This document shows positions 34,923 through 44,755 of a stretch of DNA of 64,000 bases, one piece after another; the first letter of the stretch is position 1, and every line of letters begins with the position of its first letter. Under the pieces are notes generated by a model. It did no database searches. It saw only the letters and a program-made list of their open reading frames with translations, and was not told where the DNA came from. Where the stretch lies: NCBI GenBank assembly GCA_964640955.1, contig CAZXJI010000014.1:1-64000 (forward strand), given 5' to 3'. A program made the position numbers and the translations under genes. Source of the stretch: CAXXOK01 sp964640955. Its GTDB lineage: Bacteria; Bacillota; Clostridia; Christensenellales; Aristaeellaceae.

Positions 34923-36539
34923 ATGATGAAAAGGATACTCCCGGTACTCCTCGCGCTGACCCTTTTGATGACGGTGAACTTCGGCCTGGCCGAAGGCGTC
35001 AGCGAAACCACCCTGGCCGAAAAGGCGCAGATGACCAGCAAAATCGAACGCGTAACGGACGAACCCGTGACGCTGACCATGTGGATGGATATTTCCTCCC
35101 ACGACGTCAGCAACATCATCGGCGACCTGCAGAACATGGACATTCTCAAAACCCTGGAAGAGAAGACCGGCGTGCATATCGAGCTGATGCTGGCGCCCGT
35201 GGGCGAAGCGGAAACCAGCTTCTCGCTGATGATGGCGTCGGGCAAGTACGCCGATATCATCATCGGTTTTGACGCGTACTACGCCAAGGGCGGCGACGCC
35301 GCGATCGACGAGGGCATCATCTACGACCTCAAGGACCTGGTGGCGGAATACGCGCCCAACTACGAGGCCGTGCGCACCGCGTCGGCCTACCGCGAGCGCG
35401 GCACCCTGACCGACTCCGGTACCATGCCCTACTTCTGCGAGCCTACCTATATGGACGATCCGGGCCTCACGTACGGCGGCACCATCATCCGGCAGGACCT
35501 GCTTGACAAGCTCGGGCTGGACACGCCCGTCACGTATGACGACTGGCATACCTTCCTCACCCGCTGCAAGGACGAGCTGGGCATGACCCGCGGCCTTGGG
35601 CTGGCCTACACCGGCATCAGCAAGTACAACGCCTTTAACGCCGGCTTCGGCTTTGAGATGGAGAACCCCGCCGAGGGCGGCACCCCGGTCTATCAGGTGG
35701 ACGGCACCGTGCTTTACGGGCCCCTGACCGAAGGCTACAAGGGCTACGTCACCATGATGGCCCAGTGGTATGCCGAAGGCCTCATCGACCCGGATTTCAC
35801 CTCCACCATCACCTTTGACGACGGCATCGCCATGATGAGCAGCGACCTGTGCTGCGCCACCAGCGAGCACGGCGGCGTGCTGGGCTACGTGAACAGCCTG
35901 GGCACCGCGGTCAACCCGGACTTCAACTTCGTGGCCGTGGCCGACCCGGTGATGAACGCGGGCGACCAGCTGCACGTGGGCTTCCTCAAGAGCGGCGCCG
36001 GCCTGGGCAAGGTCGCGGCCGTCACCACCGCCTGCAAGAACCCGGAAATCGCCGTGAAGTTCATCGACCAGCTTTTCACCGACGAGGGCTTCATGCTGTG
36101 CAACTACGGCACCGAAGGCAAGACCTACAACCTGGTGGACGGCCTGCCGGTGTACACCGACCTGATCGCCGACAACGACCAGGGCACCGTGACCGATATG
36201 CTGTGCGCGTACGCCGCCCCGATCGTGTGGCCGTTCGAGTCCGTGCTCGGCCGCGACGACGTCTCCACCTCCGGGCAGATGGCCGCGATCTGGGATACCA
36301 ACGACGATTACGCCTACACCTATCCCAGCAACGTGACCCTGAACGCCGAGGAGAAGGAAGTCTACTCCGACCTCTATCCCGAGATTCAGTCCTACGTCAA
36401 CGAAATGACCGTGAAGTTCATCATGGGTCTGGAGCCGCTGGAAAACTACCAGAGCTTCGTGGATACGCTCAATTCCCTGGGCGCCCAGGAAGTGGTCGCC
36501 GCCTACCAGAGCGCCTACGACCGCTACATGAGCCGCTGA
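34923..36539 (+). CDS. Sugar ABC transporter substrate-binding protein (LipO/LplA type)
   Basis: 538 residues; the ATG follows GGAAAGGAGCCTGGTACC. The signal peptide (MMKRILPVLLALTLLMTVNFGLA) has no lipobox Cys. Mature motifs VTLTMWMDISSH, FSLMMASGKYADIIIGFD, YGGTIIRQDLLDKLGL, MMAQWYAEGLIDPDF and AVKFIDQLFTDEGFMLCNYGTEGKTYNLVDGLP are those of large oligosaccharide-binding proteins. First gene of an operon with two permeases and an MFS carrier, behind the membrane AraC regulator. A leader hairpin (GGAACCC / GGGTTCC, 34860-34883) and a downstream hairpin (36563-36594) flank it. Confidence 0.85.
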   Translation: MMKRILPVLLALTLLMTVNFGLAEGVSETTLAEKAQMTSKIERVTDEPVTLTMWMDISSHDVSNIIGDLQNMDILKTLEEKTGVHIELMLAPVGEAETSFSLMMASGKYADIIIGFDAYYAKGGDAAIDEGIIYDLKDLVAEYAPNYEAVRTASAYRERGTLTDSGTMPYFCEPTYMDDPGLTYGGTIIRQDLLDKLGLDTPVTYDDWHTFLTRCKDELGMTRGLGLAYTGISKYNAFNAGFGFEMENPAEGGTPVYQVDGTVLYGPLTEGYKGYVTMMAQWYAEGLIDPDFTSTITFDDGIAMMSSDLCCATSEHGGVLGYVNSLGTAVNPDFNFVAVADPVMNAGDQLHVGFLKSGAGLGKVAAVTTACKNPEIAVKFIDQLFTDEGFMLCNYGTEGKTYNLVDGLPVYTDLIADNDQGTVTDMLCAYAAPIVWPFESVLGRDDVSTSGQMAAIWDTNDDYAYTYPSNVTLNAEEKEVYSDLYPEIQSYVNEMTVKFIMGLEPLENYQSFVDTLNSLGAQEVVAAYQSAYDRYMSR

Positions 36540-36562
36540 CCCGCGTCCCCAACATAAACCCC

Positions 36563-36594
36563 GCCGGGCGTCCCGGGTTTCCGGTACGCCCGGC
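36563..36594 (+). terminator. GC-rich hairpin between binding-protein and permease genes
   Basis: GCCGGGCGT (36563-36571) pairs with ACGCCCGGC (36586-36594), with a further CCGG pairing in the loop. Followed by TTGCGTTCTG, not a full T tract; partial termination or RNA protection is likely. Confidence 0.6.
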
Positions 36595-36671
36595 TTGCGT
36601 TCTGATTGCGTAACGTTTTTCCGACCTGGGAGCCGGCAACGGCCATTTTTCCGACCGGAGGAGTGATGGGC

Positions 36672-37580
36672 ATGAAATGGAGACTGCTCGCCGCGAACTA
36701 CCGCGCCAATAAGCTGCTGTACTGGATGATTCTTCCGGTCGTCTTGTTCGTGATTGTTTTCAGCTATGTGCCGATGTTCGGACTCGGCATGGCGTTTGAG
36801 GATTATTCGCTCGTCAAGGGCATCTTCGGCAGCAAGTGGGTGGGACTTGAGAATTTTAGCGACTTTTTTCAAAGCATGTACTTCGTGCGCACGTTTCGCA
36901 ACACGGTCATCCTGAGCCTTCTGGACCTGCTGTTTTCGTTCCCGGCGCCCATCATCCTGGCGCTGATGCTCAACGAGGTGCAGCACCTGCGCTACAAAAA
37001 GCTCGTGCAGACCGTCAGCTACATGCCGCACTTCATCTCCATGATCGTCGTGGCCGGGCTGATCATCGAGTTTACCAACTCCAGCGGCGTGGTTTCCTCC
37101 ATCGTCACGGCGCTGGGGGGCACGGCGAAAAGCTACATATCGCTGCCGCAGTATTTCCGTCCCATCTTCATCGTGTCGGAAGTGTGGCAGAACGTGGGCT
37201 TCAACAGCATCATCTACCTCGCGGCGCTTTCCGGCATCAGCGAGGAGCTTTACGAGGCCGCCAAAATCGACGGCGCCGGGCGCTTCCGTCAGATGATATC
37301 GGTCACGCTTCCGGGGCTGATGCCTACCATCATCATCATGCTCATCCTGCGCTGCGGCGCGATTATGAACCTGAATTTCGAAAAGGTGCTGCTTCTGTAC
37401 TCCCCCTCGACCTACGAGACCGCCGACGTCATCGTCACCTACGTGTACCGCATCGGCATCATCAAGCAGAAGATCGGCTACAGCACGGCCGTGGGGCTGT
37501 TCAACTCCGTGGTCAGCCTCCTGCTGGTGCTTTCGGCCAACAAGATCAGCAAAACCTACTCCGAAACCAGCATGTTTTAG
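36672..37580 (+). CDS. Sugar ABC transporter permease, LplB type
   Basis: 302 residues. ATG 36672 is chosen because GGAGGAG lies 8 bases upstream; ATG 36666 would leave only two. LplB opening NKLLYWMILPVVLFVIVFSYVPMFGLGMAFEDY, EAA loop YEAAKIDGAGRFRQMISVTLPGLMPT, and the TADVIVTYVYRIGI segment. Six membrane helices; partner of the 37593 product. Confidence 0.9.
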   Translation: MKWRLLAANYRANKLLYWMILPVVLFVIVFSYVPMFGLGMAFEDYSLVKGIFGSKWVGLENFSDFFQSMYFVRTFRNTVILSLLDLLFSFPAPIILALMLNEVQHLRYKKLVQTVSYMPHFISMIVVAGLIIEFTNSSGVVSSIVTALGGTAKSYISLPQYFRPIFIVSEVWQNVGFNSIIYLAALSGISEELYEAAKIDGAGRFRQMISVTLPGLMPTIIIMLILRCGAIMNLNFEKVLLLYSPSTYETADVIVTYVYRIGIIKQKIGYSTAVGLFNSVVSLLLVLSANKISKTYSETSMF

Positions 37581-37592
37581 GGGGTGTGCAGC

Positions 37593-38474
37593 ATGAAAAT
37601 CAAGGATTCCGCCGGCCGCAGGGCGTTCCTCGTGATCAACGCGCTCCTGCTGGGGATCGTGGGCTTCACGTGCCTGGCGCCGATGCTGCACGTGCTGAGC
37701 TGCTCCATTTCCGATCCCTACACGCTGGCGCGCGTGCGCGGCTTTCACCTGTGGCCCATCGCGCCGTTCTCCTTCGAGGGCTACGAGGCGGTGCTGGGGT
37801 ACCAGAACATCCTCATCGGCTACGGCAACACCCTTTTGTACGTGGGGTTGGGCGTGGTGTTCAACCTGGTGCTCACCACGGTGGCCGCGTTCGTGCTGTC
37901 CCGCAGGCGTTTTATGCCGGGCAACGTGATTATGCTGTTCATGGCTTTCACCATGCTCTTTAACGGCGGCCTGATTCCCAACTACCTTCTGATCGTCAAA
38001 CTCGGCTTGATCGACAACCGTCTGGCGATCCTCCTGCCCGGCGCCTTCAACGTGTTCAACCTCGTCATCATGCGCACGTCCTTCAGGGAGATTCCGGACG
38101 CGCTGGAGGAGTCCGCGCGGCTGGACGGCGCCAACGACCTGCAGGTGCTGTGGAACATCATCCTGCCCGTGTCCAAGGCGACCATCGCGGTCATCACCCT
38201 GTTCGTGGCCGTCGGGCTGTGGAACTCGTGGTTCACCGCCTCCATCTACCTCACCGACCGCACCAAATGGCCCTTGCAGCTGTTCCTGCGCGAGATTCTC
38301 ATCAACAATTCCCAGCGAAGCCTCAACACGGGCGTCAAAGCCTCCGCCGTGGCGCAGCAGACGCTGGTCAAGTACTGCGTCATCATCGTCGCCACGCTGC
38401 CGATCCTCTGCGTGTACCCCTTCCTGCAGAAGTACTTCGTCAAGGGGATTATGATCGGCTCCATCAAAGGGTAA
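37593..38474 (+). CDS. Sugar ABC transporter permease, YtcP type
   Basis: 293 residues. The start is ATG 37593, 8 bases after GGGGGTG; a GTG at 37584 overlaps that site. Typical features: FTMLFNGGLIPNYLLIVKLGLIDNRLA, EAA loop LEESARLDGANDLQVLWNIILPVSKAT, end YPFLQKYFVKGIMIGSIKG. Completes the third LplB/YtcP transporter; again no ATPase gene follows. Confidence 0.9.
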   Translation: MKIKDSAGRRAFLVINALLLGIVGFTCLAPMLHVLSCSISDPYTLARVRGFHLWPIAPFSFEGYEAVLGYQNILIGYGNTLLYVGLGVVFNLVLTTVAAFVLSRRRFMPGNVIMLFMAFTMLFNGGLIPNYLLIVKLGLIDNRLAILLPGAFNVFNLVIMRTSFREIPDALEESARLDGANDLQVLWNIILPVSKATIAVITLFVAVGLWNSWFTASIYLTDRTKWPLQLFLREILINNSQRSLNTGVKASAVAQQTLVKYCVIIVATLPILCVYPFLQKYFVKGIMIGSIKG

Positions 38475-38486
38475 GGATCGGACGGA

Positions 38487-39683
38487 ATGAATTTCGAAGA
38501 AAAAAGGCCGGAAAAGCTGCTGAACCGCCAATATGTGATGTTTTCGCTCATCAACCTGGTCGTATCGATCAGCTTTTCCATGGTTTCCACAACCATAACC
38601 AAGTACGCCTGCTCCATCGGCACGACCGTCGCGGTCGCGGGGGCTGTGACGGGCGCGTTTTCCATCGCGTCGATGGTCATCCGCCCGTTCAGCGGGGTGC
38701 TGAGCGACCGACTGAACCGCAAAACGCTGCTGGCGGCGTCCACCTTCGCCATGGGCGTTTGCACCTTCCTTTACGGCCTGGTGTCGGACACGACGCTGCT
38801 GTTTGCCATCCGCATTCTGCACGGCATCTGCTTCGGCGTGAGCAGCACCGTCAACATGGCGCTGATTCCCGGCTTTGCCCCGAAAAACCGGGTGGGCGAG
38901 GCCGTGAGCTATTTCGGCCTGGGGCAGTCGCTGGCCATCGTGGTCGGACCGTCGCTGGGGCTTGCGCTGGCGGACGCGGGCGGGTTTCCCATGAATTTCG
39001 CCGTGTCCGCGCTGATCGTGACCCTCGGCGGGTTTATGGCGCTGACGCTGGATTTTCAGGGCAACGAGCTCAGCGCGCCCGCGGCGGGGCGCAAACGGTT
39101 CTCCATCCGCTTCGGCGACGTGATCGCGACCCAGAGCATTCTGTACGCCGTCATCAACGTGGCCCAGGCGGCGACCAGCGGCGTGGAAAACAGCCTGATC
39201 GCGCTGTACGGCGCGTCGGTCGGGGTGGAGAACATCGGCTGGTACTTCACCCTCAGCGCCGTTACGCTGTTCGTGGCCCGGCTTTCCTTCGGCAGGCTGG
39301 CGGACAGGCAGGGCGTGGGGCTGGCGATGTACCTGGGCACCGGCCTGATGATCGTCGGCTTCCTGTTTTTGTGGAAGCTTTCGGCCGTGTGGATGTTCGC
39401 CGCCGCCGCCGTCATCAAGACCGTGGGCGGAGGCATCGTGCGGCCCGCCCTGCAGGCGGAATGCATCAAGACCGTCGCGCCGGAAAAGCGCGGCGCGGCC
39501 TCCAGCACCTTCTACATCGGTTCGGACGTGGGCCAGGGGCTGTCCCCGTGGGCAGCGGGGGAGATTGTGGATTCGTCCGGCGGCGACTACGGGCTGGCGT
39601 TCGGCGCGTTTACGATTCCGCTGTTCCTGTCGATGGCGCTCTTTGCGCTGTTCACCCGCAGGCAGGCTAGAAAGGCGGCCTGA
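38487..39683 (+). CDS. MFS transporter
   Basis: 398 residues, 12 membrane helices expected; 12 bases after the YtcP permease. Loop 2-3 motif SGVLSDRLNRKTLL and the repeat-half equivalent FGRLADRQGVGLAM are standard major facilitator signatures. LHGICFGVSSTVNMALIPGFAPKNRVGEAVSYFGLGQSLAIVVGPSLG resembles drug/proton antiporters and sugar efflux carriers. Its place at the end of a sugar import operon suggests export of a by-product or a second route for the same sugar. Direction and substrate cannot be read from sequence. Confidence 0.85.
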   Translation: MNFEEKRPEKLLNRQYVMFSLINLVVSISFSMVSTTITKYACSIGTTVAVAGAVTGAFSIASMVIRPFSGVLSDRLNRKTLLAASTFAMGVCTFLYGLVSDTTLLFAIRILHGICFGVSSTVNMALIPGFAPKNRVGEAVSYFGLGQSLAIVVGPSLGLALADAGGFPMNFAVSALIVTLGGFMALTLDFQGNELSAPAAGRKRFSIRFGDVIATQSILYAVINVAQAATSGVENSLIALYGASVGVENIGWYFTLSAVTLFVARLSFGRLADRQGVGLAMYLGTGLMIVGFLFLWKLSAVWMFAAAAVIKTVGGGIVRPALQAECIKTVAPEKRGAASSTFYIGSDVGQGLSPWAAGEIVDSSGGDYGLAFGAFTIPLFLSMALFALFTRRQARKAA

Positions 39684-39712
39684 AACAGAAGCCGGTTAAA
39701 CAGAATGACAAA

Positions 39713-39750
39713 CAAGGCTCCTTTGTCCGGTGACGGACGAAGGAGCCTTG
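39713..39750. terminator. Bidirectional terminator between convergent genes
   Basis: Seventeen-base arms (39713-39729, 39734-39750; one wobble) with loop GTGA, between the MFS gene (plus) and the GH38 gene (minus). On the minus strand a TTTGTC stretch follows. Confidence 0.7.
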
Positions 39751-39766
39751 TGCTTTAGCCGAAATG

Positions 39767-42700
39767 TCAGGCGCGCTTCAGGCGCAGGGTGCGTACCTGG
39801 AAGGGGGTAAAGTGCAGCCGGATCGCGCCGCTCTGCGCTTCCACCCGCCCTGTTTCCGCCTCCAGCAGGTTGGTCTCCGTGACCTCCGCGAGGGGGAAGG
39901 CCGCCTTGAGCGTGCAGGCGCAATCCGCGCCCGCGGCCTCGTAGAGGCGGACGATCAGGTCGCCGGAGCCGTCCTCGGCCATTTTGACCGTGTCGAGGAT
40001 CACGCCGGGCTCGGCGAGGGTGAAGAAGCTCGCCGCGTCCGCCGTTCCTTCCGCCGTTTCAAGCGGCACGTTGAGCTCGTACCCCTCGCGCACGACGGGG
40101 CTTTGGGCAAAGCCGCCCTCCCACGGAAGCAGCGCGTAGCGGAAGCGGTGCGTGCGGTTGTCCGCGCGGAAGGCGGGCGCGCCCGGCGCGCGCAGGAGCG
40201 TGAGGCGAATCTCCCCGTCCTGGGCACTGACGCCGTACTTGCCGTCGTTGAGCACCGCCGCGCCGTGGGAGGAATCGCAAAGGGCGGTGTAACGATGGTT
40301 GCAGACCTCGAAGCGATCCTGATCGTACACGCGGGAGCGGTGGGCGGGGCGCTTGAGGTACCCGAACTGAATCTCGTGGATCGCCTCGGTCGTACGCACC
40401 TCCGTCTGGAAGCTGACGCTCAGAAGCCGGTGCAGCTCGTTCCAGCGGACGGTCGTATCGAACTCCACGCGATCCGCGCCCTCCGCGAGCGAGATGGTCT
40501 GCCGAAGCGCCGAGTGCCCGACCTCCCTTTCCACGGTGATCGCGGCGATGGGCCCCTGCGCGCAGGCGACCGACAGGCGCGCGGGCGTGCTCAGGGGAAT
40601 TTCCTGCTCCAGATAGTTGGCGTCGATGTCCCAGGCGTCGAAGATGCGGGGGACGTCCTTGAACAGACGCAGGCGGTTCATGCGGCCGCCCGCGAACTGC
40701 CGCCCCGTTTCTTTTAAAACGCAGGAGACGATCTCGCCCTCGGCGTTCAGCCGCACGGCGAGACGGTCGTTTTCCAGCGTCGCGCCCTGTTCGGTCAGCG
40801 CCGCGCGGGCATGGAACGCGGCCGGCGTTTCGGCGGGCGTCACGCCGATCATGCCGCAGGCGGGCACCCGCACCATGCCCAGATACGCGTCCCCGAGGCG
40901 ACCGACCGGCACGGGCCGGCCGAGGGCGTCCGTGCCGCCGTCGGCGAAGCGCTCGTCCAGCCGGACCAGCGCGCTGCGCTCCCAACACAGGGAGTTGAAA
41001 ACCGTTACGCCCTCCCCGCCGGAAACCAGCGCCCCGCGAGCCTCCCCGGCCGCGGTGTTGCCGCGGGCCAGCAGCGTGCCCAGCGCCTCCTCGGCCTCGT
41101 CGTACACCCGGGCGATGGAGGAGCCGGGCAGAATATCGTGGAACTGGTGCAAAAGCAGCGTCTGCCACATGTCCTGAAGCTCGTTTTCGGGATAGGCGGC
41201 TCCCGCGCGCACCGCGGCCAGCGCGCCCCAGAGTTCCGCTTCCCGCAGCGCGAACTCGCACCGCCGGTTGAGGCGCTTGACTTCCGCCTGCGAGGTGAAC
41301 ACGCCGCGGTGCGCCGTAAAGTACAGTTCGCCGCTGTAGGTGTGCTCGGGGCCGCCCTCGTCCTCCAGCCTGCGGAAGAAGTCCACGGGGTTCTCCATGC
41401 GCACGCGGGGCACGCCTTCCAGGTCCTTCTCACGCCGCGCGTATTCCAGATCGTCGCGGCAGGGGCCGCCGCCGCCGTCGCCGTAGCCGAAGGGCAGCAG
41501 GAAGCCGTCCAGCCCGGTTTTCTGTACCCGCTTCTCCCAGACCTCCGCAAGCTGCGAGGGATCGGTGCGGTAGGTGTAGCTGGTCGGCAGGAAGGTGGCG
41601 ACCTCGGAGCCGTCCATGCCCCGCCAGGTGAAATAGTGGTAGGGGAACTGTTCGCCGCCGTTGTAGCTCCAGAAGATTTTCTGGGTGACGAGATAATCCA
41701 CGCCGGCGCTCTTGAGCAACTGGGGAAGCGCGGCCGAATACCCGAAGGAATCCGGCAGCCACAGCATGCGGCTGTCGACGCCGAACTGCTCCTGAAAATA
41801 GCGCTTGCCGTACAACAGCTGGCGCACGAGCGCCTCGCCGGAGGGCATGTTGGTATCGGGCTCCACGTACATCGCCCCTTCGGGAATCCACCGCCCGCCC
41901 TTCGCCGCCTCCTTGATGCGGTCAAACAGCTGCGGGTCGTACGTTTCGCACATGCGGTAGAGCGCCGGCTGGCTTTGCAGGAACACATAATCCGGGTATT
42001 CGTCCAAAAGACGCAGCTGCGCGGCGAACGTGCGGCTGGTTTTGCGCAGGGTCTCGGCCATGGGCCAGAGCCAAGCCAGGTCGATGTGCGCGTTGCCCAC
42101 GGCGGAGAACAGCGGCGCCGTAGAACCGTTTTTGGCGGTCAGCAGCGGGGCCAGGGCCTCCCGGGCGGCGGCGTAATCCGCCTCGCGGTCGCGGGCGGGC
42201 TGCTCGAAATCCACCAGATAGGTGAACTGCGCAAGCGCCTCGGCGAGCTTCGCGGCGCGCAGGGAGGAGGACGGCACCACGCAGAGCGTGCGGCAGAGCG
42301 TTTCAGCGTCCATGTAAAGCTGGTAGGCCGCCTCGTTCCACACGCCGAAGGTACAGGCGCCGAGCGTCCGGCGCTTGCGGTGCGGATCGGGGTGCGCAAG
42401 CTCGCCGCCCAGCACCGGGCCCACGGCGCAGCCGGTGTGCTCGCCGGGGAAGAAATGCCCGGCGTACACCTCGATCAGCACGTCGTACGCTTCGCCCGCC
42501 CTGCCGCAGCGGCACAGGGCGTTATCCTCCACGAAATGGTGGGGTTCGTTCACCCAGGAGGCGCGATAGGTACCCATGGAGACGCCGTTGACGAACAGGG
42601 TGCTTTCCCCTTCGGGTTTCAGATCCATCACGATCCGTTTGCCCTCCGCCTCGGGCGGCAGAACGACGCGGGTCTTGAGCCACGCGTACTCCCATTCCTC

Positions 42701-42904
42701 CCCCCATGCGGTACCGGCGGGGAAAGGCTTGAAGGGCCCCCGGAGCGCTTCCGCGGGCGAAAGCCGATCGAAGGTCGTGAAGCCCTCGAAGCGCATCTCG
42801 TTCAGCGGATGGTAAAAATCCTGCTTGAGGGTATGGAGCCACCAGTCGACGCGGTCGCCGAGTTCCGGGGTAACGACGGAGGCCGGGAACGAATGCTTAT
42901 CCAA
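39767..42904 (-). CDS. GH38 alpha-mannosidase, cytoplasmic
   Basis: 1045 residues. Start ambiguous: TTG 42904 has AGGTG eight bases upstream; TTG 42910 lies too close to it. No signal peptide. Zinc ligands in GNAHIDLAWLWP (His, Asp) and LLLHQFHDILPGSS (His), catalytic nucleophile Asp385 in WLPDSFGYSAALPQL, and MYVEPDTNMPSGE and PFGYGDGGGGP are all GH38. Length and domain order (beta-rich N-terminus, barrel, helical bundle, C-terminal beta-sandwiches) match the bacterial long form. It would remove alpha-mannose from oligosaccharides inside the cell, such as fragments of N-glycans or yeast mannan. It is a single gene, divergent from the YfcC gene; only a -10-like TAGAAT was seen upstream. Confidence 0.9.
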   Translation of the reverse strand: MDKHSFPASVVTPELGDRVDWWLHTLKQDFYHPLNEMRFEGFTTFDRLSPAEALRGPFKPFPAGTAWGEEWEYAWLKTRVVLPPEAEGKRIVMDLKPEGESTLFVNGVSMGTYRASWVNEPHHFVEDNALCRCGRAGEAYDVLIEVYAGHFFPGEHTGCAVGPVLGGELAHPDPHRKRRTLGACTFGVWNEAAYQLYMDAETLCRTLCVVPSSSLRAAKLAEALAQFTYLVDFEQPARDREADYAAAREALAPLLTAKNGSTAPLFSAVGNAHIDLAWLWPMAETLRKTSRTFAAQLRLLDEYPDYVFLQSQPALYRMCETYDPQLFDRIKEAAKGGRWIPEGAMYVEPDTNMPSGEALVRQLLYGKRYFQEQFGVDSRMLWLPDSFGYSAALPQLLKSAGVDYLVTQKIFWSYNGGEQFPYHYFTWRGMDGSEVATFLPTSYTYRTDPSQLAEVWEKRVQKTGLDGFLLPFGYGDGGGGPCRDDLEYARREKDLEGVPRVRMENPVDFFRRLEDEGGPEHTYSGELYFTAHRGVFTSQAEVKRLNRRCEFALREAELWGALAAVRAGAAYPENELQDMWQTLLLHQFHDILPGSSIARVYDEAEEALGTLLARGNTAAGEARGALVSGGEGVTVFNSLCWERSALVRLDERFADGGTDALGRPVPVGRLGDAYLGMVRVPACGMIGVTPAETPAAFHARAALTEQGATLENDRLAVRLNAEGEIVSCVLKETGRQFAGGRMNRLRLFKDVPRIFDAWDIDANYLEQEIPLSTPARLSVACAQGPIAAITVEREVGHSALRQTISLAEGADRVEFDTTVRWNELHRLLSVSFQTEVRTTEAIHEIQFGYLKRPAHRSRVYDQDRFEVCNHRYTALCDSSHGAAVLNDGKYGVSAQDGEIRLTLLRAPGAPAFRADNRTHRFRYALLPWEGGFAQSPVVREGYELNVPLETAEGTADAASFFTLAEPGVILDTVKMAEDGSGDLIVRLYEAAGADCACTLKAAFPLAEVTETNLLEAETGRVEAQSGAIRLHFTPFQVRTLRLKRA

Positions 42905-43246
42905 TGTCAACTCACCTGCCGTTGGTTATTGGGATCACCGTGCGCAGGCGGTCGCCTGCGATGCCGTTTATTCTATTGGCCGTCGGCGACGAAAATCCTT
43001 TCGTTTTGGGAAGAAAGAAGCACAAGGATTTACGTTTGGAAGCGGAAGGGCCGAAGCGTGTCGGCGGACCCCGGCGGCGCCGGCGGCCTATGCAATACAG
43101 AAAAAATACGGAAACGAAGGCTGCCAAAGCCTCCGCGCGATTGACGCCCCCGGCCCGGCCCGATATAATACGTACGATTGCATAATTATCCAACACAATA
43201 GACGGGCGCCCCGCGGCGCGCGTTTCACGGGTCGGGAGGGGATACC
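42905..43246. other. Divergent intergenic region of the GH38 and YfcC genes
   Basis: 342 bases. A good plus-strand promoter lies at 43141-43169. On the minus strand a TAGAAT lies near 42966-42975 without a clear -35. No other structure supported. Confidence 0.5.
43141..43169 (+). promoter_or_regulatory. Sigma-A promoter of the YfcC-M20 operon
   Basis: TTGACG (43141-43146), 17-base spacer, TATAAT (43164-43169). Confidence 0.8.
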
Positions 43247-44728
43247 ATGGCGGAGAACCGCGGCGAGGAAGCCGCCTTGAAAATCGGGAAGCGCACGTTT
43301 CTGATCGCCTTTTGCATCCTGCTTTTGCTGATGCTGACCGTGGGGGTGCTGACGCGGGTCGTGCCCACGGGCAGCTACGAGCGGACGGTGACGGACGGCA
43401 AGGAGGTCATTATACAGGACTCCTTCGCCTACACGGACGCGGCGAAGCTGCCGGTATACCGCTGGTTTACGGCCCCCTTCGAGGTGCTTTTCAGCGCCGA
43501 CGGCGCGGTGATCGCGGTGATCATCTTTTTCCTGCTGGCGGTGAGCATGGCGTTTTCGCTGCTGGAAAAAGCCGATATCATGTCGTTGTTCATCCTGCAG
43601 ACGGTGCGCAGGTTCGGCCGGATGAAATACCTGCTCATGGCGATCGTCGTGTTTTTCTTCATGCTGCTGGGCGCGGTGCTGGGCACGTTTGAGGAAAACA
43701 TCGCGCTGGTGCCGCTGATCATCGCGCTGAGCTACTGCCTGGGGTGGGATTCGCTCGTGGGCCTGGGCATGAGCCTGCTGGCCTCCTGTTTCGGGTTTAC
43801 GGCGGCCATTTCCAACCCGTTTTCCATCGCCATCACGCAGGAGATCGCCGATCTGCCGCTGTATTCCGGCTCCGGCTACCGCGTGGTCATCTTTCTTACG
43901 TACTACGCGGTCGTTTTTCTGTTCCTGTACCGCTATGCCAGAAAAATCGAAAAAGAGCCCCAAAAGTCGCTCGTCTACGGGGAGGATCAGGCCCTGCGGG
44001 AGAAATACCGCGATATCGAGGGCGTCCGGCAGATGCTCAGCCATAAAACGCCCGAGGAGTACAACCGGGTAAAGCGGGCGGGGCTTGCTTTCGGCGTTTT
44101 CGTGGCGCTGATTCTCGTGCTGATCGTGGCCGCCTCGTTCGTTTCCGTGCTTTCCGACCTCACGCTGCCGCTGATCGGGCTAATGCTACTGGCCGGCGGG
44201 CTGACGGCCGCGCGGATCGTCGCCATCCCGGCGCGGCACCGGCTAAAGATCGCCGCAAGCGCGGCGGCGGGCATCGCGCCGGGCATCGTGCTGATCCTCA
44301 TGGCGATGAGCGTGAAGTTCATTATCAGCGCCGGCGGCATTATGGATACGATCCTCTACCACACGGCGAACGCCATTTCGTCCACGTCGCCGTATCTGGC
44401 GATCCTGCTGGTGTACGCGCTGATCCTGCTGTTGGAGCTGTTCGTAGGCTCCTCCTCGGCCAAGGCGTTTCTGGTCATGCCGCTGATCGCCCCGCTTTCC
44501 GACCTTGTGGGCATCACGAGGCAGACGTCGGTGCTGGCGTTCTGCTTCGGGGACGGGTTTTCCAACATCATTTACCCCACCAACCCGGTGCTGCTCATCT
44601 GCCTGGGGCTGACGGTGGTCAGCTACACCCGCTGGATGAAATGGACGATCCGGCTGCAGCTGCTGTCCCTCCTGCTGGCGTGCGGGTTTCTGCTGCTGGG
44701 CGTGGCCATGCATTACGGGCCGTTCTAA
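43247..44728 (+). CDS. YfcC-family membrane carrier
   Basis: 493 residues, about 12 membrane helices; the ATG follows GGGAGGGGATACC. The RVVPTGSYER opening, the loop with YRWFTAPFEVLF, GTFEENIALVPLIIALSYCLGWDSLVGLG and FVGSSSAKAFLVMPLIAPLSDLVGITRQTSVLAFCFGDGFSN identify the YfcC/AbgT-like superfamily (putative amino-acid, peptide or C4-dicarboxylate carriers). It shares an operon with a membrane-anchored M20 peptidase, 27 bases apart, suggesting uptake of a product or substrate such as a dipeptide or aminoacyl compound. Substrate is inferred only. Confidence 0.8.
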   Translation: MAENRGEEAALKIGKRTFLIAFCILLLLMLTVGVLTRVVPTGSYERTVTDGKEVIIQDSFAYTDAAKLPVYRWFTAPFEVLFSADGAVIAVIIFFLLAVSMAFSLLEKADIMSLFILQTVRRFGRMKYLLMAIVVFFFMLLGAVLGTFEENIALVPLIIALSYCLGWDSLVGLGMSLLASCFGFTAAISNPFSIAITQEIADLPLYSGSGYRVVIFLTYYAVVFLFLYRYARKIEKEPQKSLVYGEDQALREKYRDIEGVRQMLSHKTPEEYNRVKRAGLAFGVFVALILVLIVAASFVSVLSDLTLPLIGLMLLAGGLTAARIVAIPARHRLKIAASAAAGIAPGIVLILMAMSVKFIISAGGIMDTILYHTANAISSTSPYLAILLVYALILLLELFVGSSSAKAFLVMPLIAPLSDLVGITRQTSVLAFCFGDGFSNIIYPTNPVLLICLGLTVVSYTRWMKWTIRLQLLSLLLACGFLLLGVAMHYGPF

Positions 44729-44755
44729 AACGCTGAATCGAAAGCCGGTGTTCCC

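Noticed and set aside
34812..38822. 1,336-codon open frame on the minus strand opposite the third transporter operon
   Set aside because: Antisense shadow in GC-rich DNA: it lies wholly opposite four clear genes, has His/Asp/Arg/Val-rich composition and no recognisable domain.
40811..43144. 777-codon plus-strand open frame opposite the GH38 gene
   Set aside because: Opposes a gene with intact GH38 catalytic motifs; composition typical of an antisense frame.
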